Source: Triops longicaudatus (taxonomy: Eukaryota > Arthropoda > Branchiopoda > Notostraca > Triopsidae). From it: a stretch of DNA of 64,000 bases. Shown in pieces: positions 48,001 to 59,200 of the stretch; position 1 is the first letter of the stretch; each line of letters starts with the position of its first letter. A program made the position numbers and the translations under genes. The stretch lies in assembly GCA_022885665.1 (NCBI GenBank), contig JAGQDJ010000202.1, positions 1,116,001-1,180,000 on the forward strand. Direction: 5' to 3'. The notes beneath the pieces were generated by a model, which saw only the letters and a program-made list of their open reading frames with translations, searched no databases and was not told the DNA's origin.

Positions 48001-51000
48001 ACGCACTGTTTCCTAGTAAAAAGCCATAGCGGCAATAATTCAACCGACCGAATGACGTGGAATAATTCAGCTAACGCGAACTAGGTGGCTAACTTCTCCA
48101 ATTCGAAACATTTGCTACTAGTTTAAATTTTCTGGTGACGATAGCGGTACAACCAAAAACCCTCTTACCACTTCATTGGAAGCCTTTTTTTCTATTCATT
48201 ATCAGTATGAGCAAACGCTCTTGGCTGACCAATGTCACTGTACAAAGGGGTTAGTAATACGTTCGTTTCACCTTTTTGGAAGACCTTTTATTCAGCTTCT
48301 GTAAGTTTAAGCTGTATAAAACTAGAAGTCAGTAATAATAAAAAATTAAAAAATTATCAGTTCGACTCTCTGCTGTACGCAGACGTGTGTTAATTGGCAA
48401 AAAAATATTCCAATATACATAATATTGTAAAAAAAAAGGCTGTAAGCATAGACGGAATCCACTAAAATTATGTCATCAGACTATACAATTTATTTAACTA
48501 AATACATTTGTAGAAATTAGGGTGAATTTATTTTGTTAAGCAATCGTTGTTTTTAGCGAGGCATTTATAACTTGGACTATTGCAGATTGTGTTTTTTCTT
48601 AAAGTAGGCAACACAAATGGGATCTGCTAAAAATAACGCCTTATTAAGCGGGGAGTGATTAGAACGAAGCCGGATAAGAGAAATCCTGCTGTTTATTGTT
48701 ACTTGAAAACAAATGTCATTCGATTACATCAGTGGTGCCCAACCTTTTTTCAACCGAGGGCCGCGCGCGACATGATATAAAATCTCGCGGGCCTGAATGT
48801 TTCGGTTTCATCAGAGTCATGCCGACGTTAAAAATGAAATTATGCAGTGATATACAAAGCGTAAGATTCGGTTAGAAAGAAAGAAATCATAAGCCAAAAG
48901 TTTTGCTTTTGAGGAATTATACGGCACAGAAAGGGCAACCCTGTGGGGGCGAAAGGGTGATGGCACTCTCTGTCCGGTGTAAATGAGAGGGCCGGATGAG
49001 GCACCTTCGCGGGCCGGATGTGGCCCGCGGGCCGTAGGTTGGGCACCACTGGATTACATGAACAGTAATCAGGAATCTCTGAAACTGCTTCATATTACTG
49101 GATTTCTGCGGAAGTTGAAACAGACATTTTTAGCTCCACCCTCAGTGATAATAACCATCAATCTACTTTATCTGTCTTCTTTCAACAGTTCTTATGAAGC
49201 AGTCTGCCGAGAAGTACTTTCATTCTGCAATTCAAATAGCGTTTCGGGTTCAATTTTAGTCTCCACCCTTTTTTTCCTCCCGGAATCCATTCTTTCCCAA
49301 CAATACCCACTCTGCATTCCTTTACTCTCAGAGAACCGAAATCCTACAATACAACACATGTTTCTAAACATGACCCAAAACTGCAAAACTGTCTCCGAAC
49401 TTGCAACAAAGTTGGGGTAAAAGAGGCGTGGTCCCAGCCCTGGACTTCCCTGCTCTATCGTTGAAATTCTATCTTCGCCTCCCCAGTTGTCTTTCCCACG
49501 CAACTAACTTTGGTTTCCATATTGAAAATCGTTATCATTACGGGTAAAGGAGGGAAATTTGCTCCTACAAGGCCAAACGCGCGATATCTTTTTTTTTTCG
49601 TTAAAAAAACGCCTCTCCACCCGCGTTCCCCCCGCCCATTCCTGAATGAAAACAGCAAGATCCGAAGTATCGAACGTCACGATGGGGGTGAAAGAGACGA
49701 TTTTAAAGGAGGATGGTGGCCAAGAGCAGCTCGGGAAATCTGTGTTGGTTGCAGATGTGGCAAGACCTTCTCTACCGCGGACGTCATTCCATTCCATGCT
49801 GGTAACTGGTTGTCATGGCAACCACACCAAATACCTCCCGACTCTTTTTGCTTCTCCTCCTTCAATTCCTGCAGCAATAAAGGACAAAAATTGCCCAGAA
49901 TAAATAATAAAACGGTACCCGAAAAAAGGACGATTTCACTATTCCACTTGATAAGCAACGTTTAACAGCCCGAAATGAAATTTTCGTCTTGTTTTAATTT
50001 TCTCTCTGTGGCCCAAAAATGCTACTTGACCAGACGAAACAAAAACACACACTCAAGGAAAAAAGACAAAAGATAAGAAGGGGGAAGGAGTTCGTTCTCG
50101 TATTTCGACAATGAGGAAACCATAGAATCCTGCGATAGATTGCATTGTTGGGGCGAGGATAATGCCAAGAAAGGAAGTGGTAGTACCAGCGTCCGAGATT
50201 CTTTGTTTGCTCAGGCTTTTTAGGAAGGTTTCTGTGGGTTTTCTAGGGAGACCAAATGCATTGTTAGGTTGACAAAGCATGCGGGGACTCGACTCTTATA
50301 GTACGACGTAAAAGTGAGCGTAGAATAGGAGCGAATTTTGCTCGAGTACAAAGCTGCGAAAAGGCGAAAATTCGTTCAAAAATAAAAAAAATGACAAAAT
50401 TTAATCAATCATCACGTGTTATATTGTTCTCTTTTTGCGTGAAAAGGATCTACCAATATTCAAAGAAAGTCACCGAAAACATCCAAGTTATCGTCAACAA
50501 ATCTCAAGCATCTCAACTATAGAACTTTTCTCCAAAATTAGTAAATAAATAGATCCAGTACACATAAAAATATATCGAATTTAATCTGGCTTAGCTTAAC
50601 GTGAATTATTCTCAAAAAGGTTGACACGATGGCGTGTTTAGAAGACTCGACCCCTACAATAATTGCTGAACAATAGTTTCTGTCTCCTAACAAAAAGATG
50701 CGTTATTTAAGGACCTATCAAATGTTTCATACGACAAAATAGTGGTACGCATACCTACTGCACTTTTATGTTAGTGTCATGTAAGGCATGGGGTCTTACC
50801 TGAGCTACGTCATTTGTATTGCACTGTTCGCCAGTAATAGATTATGTGGGGTTGGGGTTATTATACTCTAGTGTCTCATCCTGCGTGCCAATAGAGCATT
50901 CGCTACAGAATCATTGGCTAGGGACACATTGATTGATCAACCTTTTGACCACCATTCCACGAACTCCCTGTACCTCCACAAAAATGTCTCCAAATTCCCC

Positions 51001-54000
51001 TTGACTGACATTTAGGCCGATCTATACTGCGTTTATATTAGGCTCTACGGCACAAAACAAAAGAACATCCTGAGGTTGCGGTTCAGGCATTAGCAATCAC
51101 GCGAAGTCACATATACCTTCCTTTACCGGAACTATTTTACGGTTGATTCAATTTTAATCTACACGCATGATTTAAAACCTTGAATAATCGGAGAAGTCGA
51201 TTTAGTCAGGTTGCTGCACCACAAAATGCCCCACGTTACGTTTTTAGTAAGAAACAAGTAAAATCTATCCTCAGGCATGTGAACTAAGACGAATCACTGA
51301 AAATAAAATAATAATAAAAAATAAAGGCGTTTACTAAAAACAAGAAAAAGTTTCAAATAATTTTATTGCTGTTCTAGCTGTCAGTAACTAGACCGCTTTC
51401 AAGTAGACCGCCCAAGACGTTCTGTAGAGAAACTGTCACCCGCGGAAATTCGCTACCCAGGAACTTAGCACCTGCTGTTCGAAAATCTGGTTGTCTTTGC
51501 TGTTCTCAGTACATGTTTCAAGTCGGTAACTTACTGTTAATTGCGAAATAAAACCGAAAAGTTCCGCACACAGTAACGCATTCATAACTTCGGCAATTAA
51601 CGCCTATGAGTGCGCCCGAAACATCACCAATTAGAACTATACGAGCAAACCTTTCTATCTGCAAACTTCACCAAAAGAATTTCAATCTGTTTCCCAAACC
51701 ACGATCGTCCCACAGAAAGCCACCCGTTCGTTAATTAGGTAATTGCGAAGCTCAGTAATTGACAGGTCAGGCATGTGAGTGCGACACATGTCAATTCGCC
51801 AGAAAGACGTTTGGTTAACGATTCAATCATAAACAATCTATACGGCAGCGCCAAAAGGTCACGTAACTGACCCAAAAGGTTAAGGTAAGCAATAGGAGGC
51901 GAGGTAGCATTTCAGGTCCTTGACCTTTAGTGCCGCTAGCAAACAAATTCAAACTCCGAAAGCTGAAGACAAAATAAAAGAAAAGCTCGAGATCAGGCCA
52001 AATCAACGAATCAGATTGCTTTCACGTCAGGATTGCCACTCAATTTCCCCCTTAACTTCCTTACGTATTCAAGTCCATAAATAAAGGAGGACACTTCTTT
52101 TTAACCCTCTTCGTATACCCCCATCTTTTTCATCCTCTTCTTTGTGGTCATCCTTCTGTTATTTCATCTCTCTCGTCTACACTTTGGCCCCTTCCTGTAC
52201 CTTTGCTATCTGTCCCTCATCTCCACATCTCTACCTCATTCCCTACACCTGCACTTTATCTCCCTCCGATCCAGTCTCCTCATCCCCGTCCTATACTATA
52301 TGCAATAAATCGCCTTTTTTTCTATCACTCTTTGGTCTACTGTTCATGACGCTCAAACTTTTTGCACCCACCAGAAGTCTTTTTACCTTCATGCCAGTAT
52401 TTGTAACAGTTTTTCGTTCTCCACTATCGGTCGATCTAAATACATTCATAATATCTATGTGGCCTCGATTGACGTGAATCTATTTCTACGCGGTAGAAAC
52501 CTTCGCAATTTATTTCTCGTCAAAAAAAATACTCACTTGCCTCAGCAGTAAAATGCAGTAGAATCTGGTTTTAACACAACCTTTTATAACGAAATGTCAG
52601 CGGTAGTGGACTGTAAAGTTTTGAGATATATCTAAATCTGTGATTGACGTGAATTTTTGGGTTTTGTGAATGTTTTACCCAGAAAAGGCGTCCGATGAAA
52701 CAAACTTCATAGCTAACCGAGCTTTTTTTTAGACAAATGGTGTTGCAATAAGCTTCTACTGTAATACATTAAAAGGCTTCAAAGAATATTCCTCAAACAC
52801 GTTAAAATTAAAGAGATTTTACACTAGAATCTCGAATTAGGGTTCGCTTTATGCTACGTTAAATGTGGAACCAATTAATCCAGTAAACGATGGGTTTACT
52901 GTATCTTTGTTATCCATTTTTTACGCACTACCCTCATCTCTCCATAGCCCGATCCTTCAATTCCGTGATTCTTTTTGGTCTCGTCCCTTCTCTTTCGGCT
53001 CTCTGTGTCTGTCGACATCTCATTTCGTATTTCTTTCTCTTCGTCTAGACCCGAAACTTTTCCTTAACCTTTTTGTAGAGGTACGTAACCACCAAACGGT
53101 TGACCAAAGTAGTCCAAGTTGGCCTACTTGTCGACACACGACTGCAGGAGCCGCGGCCAAACTTGTTCGAACTCAACTTTACGGTCAACTGCTGCTGCCG
53201 AATGCTTCGTGTCTAAAAACGCATAGGAATTCTCCCTTTTCTCTTTAACCATACGCGAAAAACGAGTTTGTACCTTCTGAACTCCTCTTTTTTCCTTTCC
53301 CTACACAACAAAAGAGGGTTAGATAATATGATTTCGGATGCAGAACAGCGGAAAGCAGCTAGTGGTCAAGTAGTGACCCACGAAAGAGACAAATACTAGT
53401 CTAGGAAATACGTGATGCGAAAACCGACAAGGGAAGTAAAAAAGGAAAATAGAAAGGGAGGGAGGACGAAGAAAATAGAAAGGGAGAGAGAACGAAGAAA
53501 AAAAGGTAGGAAATAGAAAAATTCAGCGCATAACGGTACAGTTTCCAAAGACTGATACAAAATACTTTTTTCTCCGGTTAAAAAAATCTTCTGATATAAA
53601 GAGAAGCGATGGTAGATATCTTGTCTTTCTAGTTCTTGCTCACTGAGGCTTTATTATACGCAAATGTGGAGGCACATTAACACTCGGATTACGTTACCGT
53701 CTTTTACGCATGAAACTTCAAACTTCTGTTCAGCGGAACTGAACAAAAGCCTGTAAGGTTCAAAAGAATAAATTCGTTTTTCTTACACCTTTAAAACATA
53801 TTTCGACATTATTTGATCCTTAGACGAACTCGAGTAGTTTCCACGTAATTCGGGTAATCCTTTCAATTAATTATACTTAGCTTCGTGCAAATGAGCTCCA
53901 TATTGCATATTAAAAATAGGAAAATTATATTTCCTGCTTCTATTCTTGATAAATGCTTTAAAAGATGTTGCAACAAATATGTAGGTAGTTCTGTTTCATT

Positions 54001-56242
54001 TAGTTTGTTCTCTAGTTGCATGGCTATAATCTTCTAGAATTATTTCGCTGGAAAATATTTATGACACAAACATTGCCTCGACAAGAAGATGTTTTGTAAC
54101 TTAGCCACGCCTGCCTGAGAAATGTCTTCACCTCCTTACTCTTTACTGCTCCAGTAGACGGAATGGGGTGAAAAAGCATAGGAAACTGAATTAGCTCCGC
54201 AAAGATGATGAACGACACAAAGGTGCCAACAACCATAACCTGAAAGTGATCAACATTTTATCTTTTTTCCTCTCTTCTTGTCTTCACTTTTTTGCCCGTC
54301 TCTTTCTCTCCTCTTCTTCAGGAATAAGGGGTTAAGGGGGACACGTGGCGCACATGTGTTTCCATAACGACGTGTGTCTGGTGCCACGTAAAATCCTTTT
54401 CGCTTCTTTTCTACCTTTTTCACATTTTTCACCTTTTTCAATTTCTCCATCTTCCTCAAAACCTATTTTTAGCACTAAGGTTAACACATTTCCCATTAGT
54501 GAACTGCTCAAATGAAATTTCCAATTAAGAGCAAAGCTGAACAGAGATAGTGTTTAACTTCTTAATTAATTATTTGTACAGAAAAAAACTTGTTACGATG
54601 AGTTGCATTAGTTCTATAACAGTAGTAGTGCAATTATTCGCCATTTTTGTCTCAGTTTCACGTTCATTATAATTACCGTGACCTTCGTTAAAGTTGCCAT
54701 CTTCGACGAGTTTTCAGGGAAAGAAAACATTGTCCGACCTTGGTTCTAATCCAGCAGCCATACAATATATACTTTCTAAATTGCAGTGATAACACAGATA
54801 TGTTGTTTTGCGAAATGGAACCCCACGTTGCTACTTAAACATTAATTAGCTTAACACTCGGCTTTCGGAAAGCTAAGTTAGCCTTTCAGAGATTGGCGCT
54901 GAAATCATAACTTTCAACTCGAAAGAGGCCTCTAACTTTTTATTAAGAAAATGCTACTTATTTAAAATGAGCTAGTTGGCATCAAGATAGGTCAATGAAA
55001 CCTTCAATTAAACTGGCTCCTAATTAATTGGACACTCACTTTCTGTTCCCTGTACCCAAGCACTTGTTCCGTCCAAATCTAAAGCGTGATTTATGGTTCA
55101 CAACTTCGTAATAATAACGCAGGGTTGTCTACGCACTCATACTAAGTTATTTTCACTGAACGCTAATTAGTCGTGCTCTTTTCATGTGTCTCTCTTTCAT
55201 GGCTCCGTATCATTCTAAACCTCAAGCTCGCAACAAATCTTCATTTCTCTCACAAAATGCGCACTAACATCGCCAAGGGACTTTAAGTCGACTGCGTATT
55301 TCGCTTTAATTAGTCTCCATTCGCATTTGTGTAAGTACCCCAAACTTTTCATTTCTTTCACAGCATTTCTCAGATCTTCACACAATTGCCAGTACCAAAT
55401 CTGTTTCACCTAACCTTGGACGTCCCCGGTCCCAAGAAACATCGTAACTTTTCCCTAACATAAAAAAAGCTCTGCCAAAATCGAGACCATTAATTAACTG
55501 TTTCTTCCCAGCAAAAATAAAGCAAGTTTCAAACGTGCTTCAAATACTAAAACCTTCCACAAATATCGTTTTTTTATCTTCTCTTCAGGTTCGCAATTGC
55601 AAGCTGAACGAAAAAGGTCTCGTGACCTAGTATTCCAAGAACTTTCTCCAACCCTTTTGTTTCTATTTTGTTATTCCTGGTTTAATTTTTACTCGCTCTT
55701 CTATTACATGTTGATCAGAAGTTCAGTTTTCTAGGTCAATTACTGCTACATAAAAAGAGCCGAAAATTAGATCCAACTTTAGTCTTAAAAAAAAACATGG
55801 CTGAATTACTGCCAAAATGAGCGTTCGCTACAATTACCTTATTTTTTGGCCATAATGTCATCCAATTCACTGTGCTCCTTATTACGATAGCTTTAATTTT
55901 CTCCTCACTTTCTAGCTTGTAATGTCGTTTTATTTTTTACTTTTAATCAGATATTTTTTTAAAAAAAAATAGGGTCTCTAACCTGGAATATTCTGCTGGA
56001 ATTGGTGATGAGGACAAGACGTTGCTTGTTGACGTATGTGCAAGTTGAGCTGAGCTTGAAGTAAATGCTGCTGCGGCGGTTCCGGTCCCATTTCCGGTAT
56101 TGTGGGGGAAAGGAAGAGTTGCTACCCCTGCAGAGGGGGTTAAAGGCACCGGGACAGCCGTTAACCCGGCTAAAGACCCCAGTGGAGGTACTGGCAAGCG
56201 TGGTAAGTGCGAGAACACACTCGGATTGCCTACACTCAGCAT
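37465..56242 (-). CDS. MSI: Musashi family RNA-binding protein
   Basis: The core is two exons, 38708-38450 and 38340-37465. Counted from the internal Met at 38698 it is 374 residues: RRM1 at 46-125 (LFVGGL, RSRGFGFITF) and RRM2 at 141-215 (IFVGGV, RGFGFVTF), joined by the Musashi-type linker. An Ala/Gln-rich tail follows and ends GVDWNAIYGMGMYV. Musashi proteins bind UAG-containing 3' UTR motifs and control translation in neural and stem-like cells. The exon carrying that Met begins ten nucleotides earlier, after a GATTTTTTAG acceptor, and is open through G|GTT|GGC|AAA|ATG. A first exon at 56242-55983 (MLSVGNPSVFSHLPRLPVPP, then Ser/Thr/Ala-rich, ending AEYS+AG) leaves exactly the matching phase. 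This would make a 464-residue isoform across a 17.3-kb intron. The core is certain; the upstream exon is inferred from phase and composition. Confidence 0.85.
39069..39123. repeat. two tandem 27-28 bp units
   Basis: TTTTGGTTTGTTGCAAATTG followed by AATTTA or AATTA occurs twice in succession, in overlapping introns of Musashi and the NDUFA4/NMES1-type gene. Confidence 0.85.
42016..44655. other. non-coding; 3' UTR then Musashi intron
   Basis: The first 340 nt are the 3' UTR of the NDUFA4/NMES1-type gene up to an AATAAA-rich run (42352-42382). The rest lies in the proposed large Musashi intron and shows no supported exon. Confidence 0.5.
42417..42449. repeat. perfect 13-bp inverted repeat, 7-nt loop
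   Basis: AAACTTAATTAAT and ATTAATTAAGTTT flank GAAAGCT. It lies just past the poly-A signal run of the NDUFA4/NMES1-type gene, so a role near the 3' end is possible but unproven. Confidence 0.8.
44656..45388. mobile_element. Tigger/pogo-type non-autonomous element (733 bp)
   Basis: The left end CAGTGGATCCCGCTTTTAACG and right end, read inverted, CAGTGGAACCCACTTATAACG differ at 4 positions. Such CAGTxGAxCCC...TAACGA ends are typical of Tigger-type Tc1/mariner elements. The left flank is TA; the right flank is TG, a probable decayed TA duplication. No transposase frame lies inside. Confidence 0.7.
45389..48729. other. non-coding, inside the proposed Musashi intron
   Basis: No supported exon. 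A C-rich tract (C13, then CTCCCCC) lies near 46956-46974. Confidence 0.5.
48730..49051. mobile_element. hAT-type MITE, copy 2 (322 bp), intact ends
   Basis: Starts CAGTGGTGCCCAACCTTTTT and ends, inverted, CAGTGGTGCCCAACCTACGG. It is flanked by a perfect 8-bp target duplication GATTACAT (48722-48729 and 49052-49059), the hallmark of hAT insertion. The body matches copy 1 in inverse orientation and includes a central block of about 110 bp missing there. No transposase is encoded, so it was moved in trans. Confidence 0.93.
49060..52555. other. non-coding, inside the proposed Musashi intron
   Basis: Open frames near 49.2-50.0 kb on both strands lack splice support and family resemblance. No RNA gene was recognised. 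Confidence 0.45.
52556..52761. mobile_element. possible Tc1/mariner-type MITE (about 206 bp)
   Basis: The left end CAGTAGAATCTGGTTTTAAC and inverted right end CAGTAGAAGCTTATTGCAAC agree well over the first 11 bases and partly beyond. The left arm continues into TTTATAACGAA, like Tigger-type ends. The right flank is TA; the left flank (TG) does not match. Confidence 0.45.
52762..55982. other. non-coding, inside the proposed Musashi intron
   Basis: No supported exon. It includes a 26-bp tandem pair at 53445 and pyrimidine-rich stretches near 52.1-52.3 kb and 54.3 kb. Confidence 0.45.
53445..53496. repeat. 26-bp purine-rich tandem pair
   Basis: GAAAATAGAAAGGGAG is repeated in two 26-bp units (ending GGAGGACGAA and AGAGAACGAA) within a purine-only-like stretch. 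Confidence 0.85.
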
Positions 56243-59200
56243 TTTGGCGCGTTTTAAGGAGAACCGGGGAGAAGGGGGGTAACAATGACCCAGAAAAATT
56301 TTTCACCCGCTTTTCAGCTAATGCAGCGACTCGAAAGTATCGCAGCTGTCCCTTTACGAAACTTATCCACTGCTGCACAACTTTCCACCAGACTAGCACA
56401 TTCACCCTCCTTCAGTGACCCCTTCACAAAAATCAGGGGTGAAATGACAAAGCGAGTCCCCGAGAATTTTCCTGCCTTTGTAAGATCAGGACTTGGGGAG
56501 GGGAATCCCCTGTACTTTTTGCCCCTCAACAACGATTCTGCCAAAGTTTGGTTGGGTAATAGCCCCACGAGGCACTATTATATTGTCTTGCGAGTTTTTT
56601 GGCGAAAGGGATAGAAAGAAGGAGGAAGCCAGGCAGAAGGGGGCCAAGGATTAGAAGCTGCAAAAACGTCAGTGTTTTTCCACGACGAGAAATGCTGCAC
56701 GCTTTGACTGAGGGAGAAATCGAACTTTTTCCAAACCGTCGGCGAAAGGGAATATGCCGACTTTCGGTGATGGGGAAACTTTTTTGTTATTTGTCGAGGA
56801 TGTCTTAGCACGGTTTGAGGTAAATGCACGTCACTCGTGTAGAGAATAATTAGTGCTCGGGCATGAGAGAAGCGCACAACAATGAGGGAAAGGATAATGA
56901 AAGCACGGACTCCGATAGGGGACTGTGTTACGTGGTGCTGCGTCACGGAAGGATAGCAAGCGACTGAGCCGACTTTCGGTAACTGAGGGCATGTCCAGGC
57001 CGCATGATGGCAAAAGGGGGCACTAGAGGAGATGTGGTAGGCTGCTGAGGGGGGAGCAGAGTACTACCGGATTGGTGGAGCTGGTCTGTGTGTTGATTTG
57101 GCGCGATGAGACCTGATTTGCGCGCCAAGATTTGAACGTGGTACAGTTACGGAGCGTTGCTGAACGGTTCTCTTCAGGGTAACGGGATCTTAGCACATGT
57201 TAACTGATTTATAGGTATGACTTATTATGCTTCAATTGTTCTCAAGGAGATTATAAACGGTATTTTGAGCTGTTTACACTGACGCAAAGAAACGGTCACT
57301 TAATACGGGATTTTGAAGCCTTTTTTTGCTTTCACTGCATTTTTTGCGCAGACTGCGTGTGAAAACAGCCACAAATAGACCTGTCACTGTTATAGCGAAG
57401 AACGGTATTTAGTAAACGACTCACTGGTGGTACTAATGTCGGACGAGGAAAAGAAAAAGTCTAAAGAGAAATGACGTTAGTGGATCGAACATATGCAGGG
57501 GCTCGAGGAATTCCGCCAGTTTTGTCTGCATCCGTAGACGTATAACAATAAGGCGTTGATTATTAAGCTGACGTCACTGACAGTGTTAACTTTTTGTCAC
57601 AATGCATACATGGCGAGCGACATTACAATTTGGTTAAATATTTTCCCTCGAAAACCGTATTTTCAGACGGTGACGTCACACTGTGCACATTGGAATGTAG
57701 AATATGGTTTGTGCGATGCAAGGAGCAAGCATTTGAATTATGTTGATCCTGTTCCGTCCAATTTGCACTAATTCAGCGGAAAAAGGTTCTACGGAATTCT
57801 TTCATTGCCACTAAAAGCGTACATGATATGACGTCAGAGTGTCTGACTTGAGCTTTACAAATACCTCGACGCGGGAGCAGTTAGTCGATATGCATTTTTT
57901 TCACAAACACAAGCTTTACTTACACACGATGAGTATTATAAGTCGAGTGCTTACACAACTGTAGTGTACCTTTTTCAGTTAATGAGAAACCTGATTCTTC
58001 AAAATTGAGTTCCTTTTGTTTAAAAACCGAATAACCAAAATTAATTTTACCTCCACTAATAAGAACTAAATAGCCTTAAATCTATAAAAATGAAACTTAA
58101 GTAAATTAATTCACGTAATTGTTAAGTATACTACATGTTTACAGATTTAGATTATAATCAAAATAGGGCACAAAGGAGTTTTTGAATTATTGTTCAATTA
58201 TTTCCATAGCTTTATTTATTGACACATGAAATATACTCAACGACTTGAATTTCTGAAGAATCACATGATCTGACAGTGCTGTTTTGTTCAAAACTTTCCA
58301 TATATTTGTTATCTTTGACACGTTTTGGACGTATTAATACACAAAACATGATCCTTAATCTGACGCGGCTTAGAAAGGGCGGCGAGGCATATGTTACACA
58401 CACGTCACCTGCGTCTTCTTTCTGCCGCCGAACCTCGGTTCTCTTGTTGTCTACTACGGATATTCTTGCTTTCCCTTCGTTAGTTTAAAAACTTTTCTAA
58501 AAATAAAACCAGAAGGGCTATCACCCTTTGCCCAACCCCTCTCTCCTACTCCTCTTTTAACTCTTTCCGATCCTTGGGAGGTATTGTTGGAACTCAATTT
58601 TCAAATATCTTTCTCCTCCTTTGGTGGTACGTATGGTACATATACGAGTAGCTTCCACTTTGGTTTATATATACTAGCAGACCAACATAGCGATAAAAGA
58701 CTTGACTCCTCATACTGACTCCATTCCACCCCCACCGCAATGCTAAGTAACTTTTTAGTTTCTTTTCTTCCCTTTGCCTCTGCCTCCCGACTTAACCAAA
58801 AGGAACTCAAGAGTTCAAAACGCTAAAAACACTTCACCTTTTTTCGCCGAAAGACAGAGAAAGAAAATAAGAAGTTAATGGAAGACCACCGTCCGATCCA
58901 GATCCTCCCTCGAAACATTTCTACAAGGCCAGCTGCTCAACTTTCCCATTCTTCTAATGGTTACCGCTAGGGGGCCAGACTGAACTTGGGTAAAAAACGT
59001 TGAAAGATTGAAGTTTTTGCTTGAATGTACAGAAATACTCAAAACACAGTCAACTATACTTTCCCAAAGATCGATTAGAAGCGTTTAAAAGTAAGGCCTT
59101 GTTACAACAGAAAAATCACTAAATCTTTTAAGTGCTGAGTAACGGGTGACGGAGAGGGAAGTTAGTTTTGGAATGCCCCCAGGCATGGTGTTGGTACTCC

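Noticed and set aside
49504..49965. Overlapping frames on both strands near 49.5-50 kb
   Set aside because: Several frames of similar length overlap on both strands, a sign of low stop density and not of coding; no domain recognised.
52142..52477. 111-codon Ser/Pro/Phe-rich plus-strand frame
   Set aside because: It arises from a CT-rich tract with low stop density; no splice or domain support.
57430..57474. MSDEEKKKSKEK micro-ORF resembling troponin N-termini
   Set aside because: It stops after 12 codons with no donor before the stop and no troponin exon nearby.
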